Positions 62,415 to 64,000 of a stretch of DNA of 64,000 bases are shown here, one piece after another. How positions within the stretch are numbered: position 1 is the first letter of the stretch; the number at the start of each line of letters is the position of its first letter. The stretch is taken from contig DASWKF010000071.1 of assembly GCA_036396795.1 (NCBI GenBank), positions 10,918-74,917 of the forward strand, read 5' to 3'. This DNA is from JAHEEM01 sp036396795. Lineage in GTDB: Bacteria > Pseudomonadota > Gammaproteobacteria > Steroidobacterales > Rariloculaceae. Below the pieces are notes generated by a model. That model saw only the letters and a list, made by a program, of their open reading frames with translations. It ran no database searches and was not told where the DNA came from. The position numbers and the translations under genes were made by a program.

Positions 62415-62762
62415 ATGTCGACGACACTGATAAAGACGACCGCCCTGGCGCGAGAAAAGCTCAACGGCACGGGCGAGGTCACCGAGATCATCAACGAGCA
62501 GCTCTGCGGCGCGAAGAACGTCGTCGCTAAGCTCTGCTGGCTCGGCGACGGTCAGGAGCTCGAGGCCGCCCCGTTGCCCCGTACGCATCAACTGCTCTAC
62601 TTCATCGAGGGAGACGGCACGATCACCCTCGACGGCAAGTGCCACGCGGTCACGACCGGCGCGGGCATCTATCTGGGGCCGTCGGAAACGGCGACCATCG
62701 GTCATTCCGGCACTTCGCCGGCAAAGCTGCTGCATCTGGTCGTCCCCGAGGTCGACGACTAG
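62415..62762 (+). CDS. Second small cupin-fold protein
   Basis: This 115-residue protein appears to be a compact cupin: LPRTHQLLYFIEGDGTITLDG for motif 1, and TGAGIYLGPSETATIGHSG for motif 2. The first metal motif keeps one His rather than HxH, so metal binding may be reduced or absent. ATG 62415 has GAGG upstream. It ends 11 nt before the stop of the convergent amidohydrolase gene. With the preceding cupin it could form a heteromer, but this is only suggested by position. Confidence 0.75.
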   Translation: MSTTLIKTTALAREKLNGTGEVTEIINEQLCGAKNVVAKLCWLGDGQELEAAPLPRTHQLLYFIEGDGTITLDGKCHAVTTGAGIYLGPSETATIGHSGTSPAKLLHLVVPEVDD

Positions 62763-62773
62763 CCCGCCGCAGC

Positions 62774-63862
62774 CTATCTACCGGCGGGTATCTCGATCCC
62801 CAGCAGACGCGCCGCGTTCTCCCCGACGATCGCGGCCTTGTCGGCATCGGTCAGCTCGGCGGCGCCGTCGATGAATCCGACCGGGTCATACATCCCCATG
62901 TCGTAGGGATAGTCGGTGCCGAGAACGATGTGGTCGCTGCCATACAACCTCACCAGATACTCGAGCTGGTGCTCGGTGAACACCACGGAATCGAAATACA
63001 GGCGTCTCAAGTAGCTCGTCGGCGGCTTCGTTATACACCGCCGGCAGTCCGATCTGGCCTGGTGCGCGTGATCGATCCGACCGGAGTACGCGGCGAGGTA
63101 GCCGCCGCCGTGCGCGACGCAGAGCTTCAGCCGCGGATAGTCTTCGAGCACGCCGCCGAAAATGAGATGGCTGACGGCAATCGTCGAATCGAGCGGATTG
63201 CCGATCACGTTGGTGAAGTAGTGGTCGCTCAAGCGCCGGCCGTCGGAGAAACCGCTGGGATGCAGGAAAACGACGACGTCGAGCTCCTCGGCCTTGGCGA
63301 AGAATTTCCTAAAGCGTTGCGCGGAAAGCTCCTCGCCGACGACATTCGTCGAGATTTCGACGCCGCGAAGGCCGAGCTCTTTGACTGCGCGCTCGAGCTC
63401 GGCGACCGCGAGCTCGGTCGATTGCATCGGCACGTTTGCGAGCCCCACGAAGCGGTCGGAATATTCCGTTGCTATGGCCGCGATCCGATCGTTGATCACT
63501 CTGGACGCGGCTCGCGCGAGCTCGGCGTCGATGGCGTAGTAGTACTGCGAGGGAGACGGCGACAACGCCTGCATATCGATGCCCATCGCATCCATATCGG
63601 CGAGGCGCGTCTCGACGGAGGTCAGCTTTTCGCGGATGGCGGTCGCTTGCCTGGCGTTGACCTCTCGAGTGGCCTCGCTGGCGAACTTGTACAGATCGTC
63701 CATGCTCGCCTCGCAGGCCGTCCCCACGAGCTGGGCCGCTTCCTGAACGAGCACGTGGCAGTGCAGATCCACGGTGAAGCGTCCTGCCGTCGCGGCCCTG
63801 GGCACGGCTTCGCCAGGGGCTCGGGCTGCATGAGCCGACGCTGGGCTGCAAGAGTAAAGCAT
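62774..63862 (-). CDS. Amidohydrolase family protein (ACMSD-like)
   Basis: This 362-residue TIM-barrel protein has VDLHCHVL (HxH) near residue 32, VVVFLHPSGF with the barrel His, LKLCVAHGGGYLAAYSGR with the next His, and VLGTDYPYDMGMYDP with the catalytic Asp. These are the metal and acid residues of the 2-amino-3-carboxymuconate-6-semialdehyde decarboxylase group. The N-terminus (YSCSPASAHAARAPG) is Ala/Cys-rich but is not a convincing signal. It resembles the amidohydrolase at 25.3 kb. A gene ending 12 nt upstream on the same strand probably precedes it in an operon. The substrate is likely an aromatic-derived carboxylate. Confidence 0.88.
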   Translation of the reverse strand: MLYSCSPASAHAARAPGEAVPRAATAGRFTVDLHCHVLVQEAAQLVGTACEASMDDLYKFASEATREVNARQATAIREKLTSVETRLADMDAMGIDMQALSPSPSQYYYAIDAELARAASRVINDRIAAIATEYSDRFVGLANVPMQSTELAVAELERAVKELGLRGVEISTNVVGEELSAQRFRKFFAKAEELDVVVFLHPSGFSDGRRLSDHYFTNVIGNPLDSTIAVSHLIFGGVLEDYPRLKLCVAHGGGYLAAYSGRIDHAHQARSDCRRCITKPPTSYLRRLYFDSVVFTEHQLEYLVRLYGSDHIVLGTDYPYDMGMYDPVGFIDGAAELTDADKAAIVGENAARLLGIEIPAGR

Positions 63863-63874
63863 GCAATTCGGGCG

Positions 63875-64000
63875 TTACTGCCTATTCATCGAAATGCCGG
63901 CGTCGGCGTCCTTGGGCGGCACGATCGGCAACAGCACATAGGAAGCCCGGTCGCCGCCCGTGTAAATCGTATTCTCGCCGAGATTATAGGCGGCGAAATA
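63875..64000 (-). CDS. C-terminal fragment of an unidentified gene at window edge
   Basis: The last 41 codons before a TAA at 63875-63877 are open on the minus strand, ending DADAGISMNRQ. The visible part contains YNLGENTIYTGGDRASYVLL. It ends 12 nt before the amidohydrolase start, a spacing typical of an operon. I do not recognise the family; the rest lies beyond position 64000. Confidence 0.6.
   Translation of the reverse strand, partial: YFAAYNLGENTIYTGGDRASYVLLPIVPPKDADAGISMNRQ

Overview
The window is a stretch of bacterial chromosome, roughly two-thirds G+C by eye. It has dense, mostly bacterial-type operons, a FabA dehydratase, trifunctional-style PutA, SucA/SucB/Lpd, TonB-dependent and TRAP uptake systems and CadC-like regulators. 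This fits a free-living, heterotrophic, aerobic gammaproteobacterium. The order cannot be fixed from the sequence alone. I see no phage, plasmid, integrase, transposase or CRISPR array. There is one tRNA gene, tRNA-Arg(CCT).

Region by region: 1-4.8 kb is the 2-oxoglutarate dehydrogenase operon (sucA-sucB-lpd, minus strand, lpd cut by the left edge), with a promoter and a 10-9-10 inverted repeat upstream. 4.9-7.4 kb has small membrane and envelope genes (DUF5658-like, cytochrome c lipoprotein, DUF3187-like, holin-like). 7.5-10.75 kb has a DUF4397 lipoprotein and a KefB-like antiporter. 11-17.2 kb is a minus-strand run: a two-subunit molybdenum hydroxylase, two glycosyltransferases and a membrane dipeptidase. 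17.4-23.8 kb is a plus-strand run of secreted or surface proteins: a DUF11/CFI-box protein, a TonB receptor, an MBL-fold protein and a DUF6152 protein. 23.8-25.3 kb is a lower-GC patch with a tiny EF-hand protein and an LPG-synthase-like membrane protein. 25.3-33.5 kb is minus strand: amidohydrolase, tRNA-Arg, diguanylate cyclase, GNAT-nitrilase fusion, MFS permease, tannase-type esterase and exported sulfurtransferase. 33.7-40.8 kb carries an outer-membrane protein, an OFA-type permease, FabA, a plant-type ferredoxin-NADP reductase, alanine racemase, an AcuI/YhdH-type reductase and an apparently exported F420-type oxidoreductase.

40.8-45.6 kb holds divergent putA and rocD, whose products meet at glutamate semialdehyde/P5C and so channel proline and ornithine to glutamate. 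45.6-48.5 kb has a CadC-like membrane regulator divergent from a PepSY membrane protein, with two small palindromes between them. 48.4-50.8 kb encodes E2 and E1-beta of a second 2-oxoacid dehydrogenase without an E1-alpha gene beside it. 51-64 kb looks like an organic-acid uptake and catabolism neighbourhood: a D-malate/tartrate-type dehydrogenase, an MBL-fold lipoprotein with an EF-hand loop, a TauE/SafE exporter, a DctP TRAP system, a TAXI TRAP system, three cupins, a tandem pair of paralogous four-helix membrane proteins and an ACMSD-like amidohydrolase.

The most unusual structure is a dispersed non-coding element present twice (10768-10962 and 44114-44358). Each copy has two long hairpins whose arms differ between copies but stay self-complementary, around a conserved 34-nt core. 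In one hairpin the core is inverted relative to its flanks.
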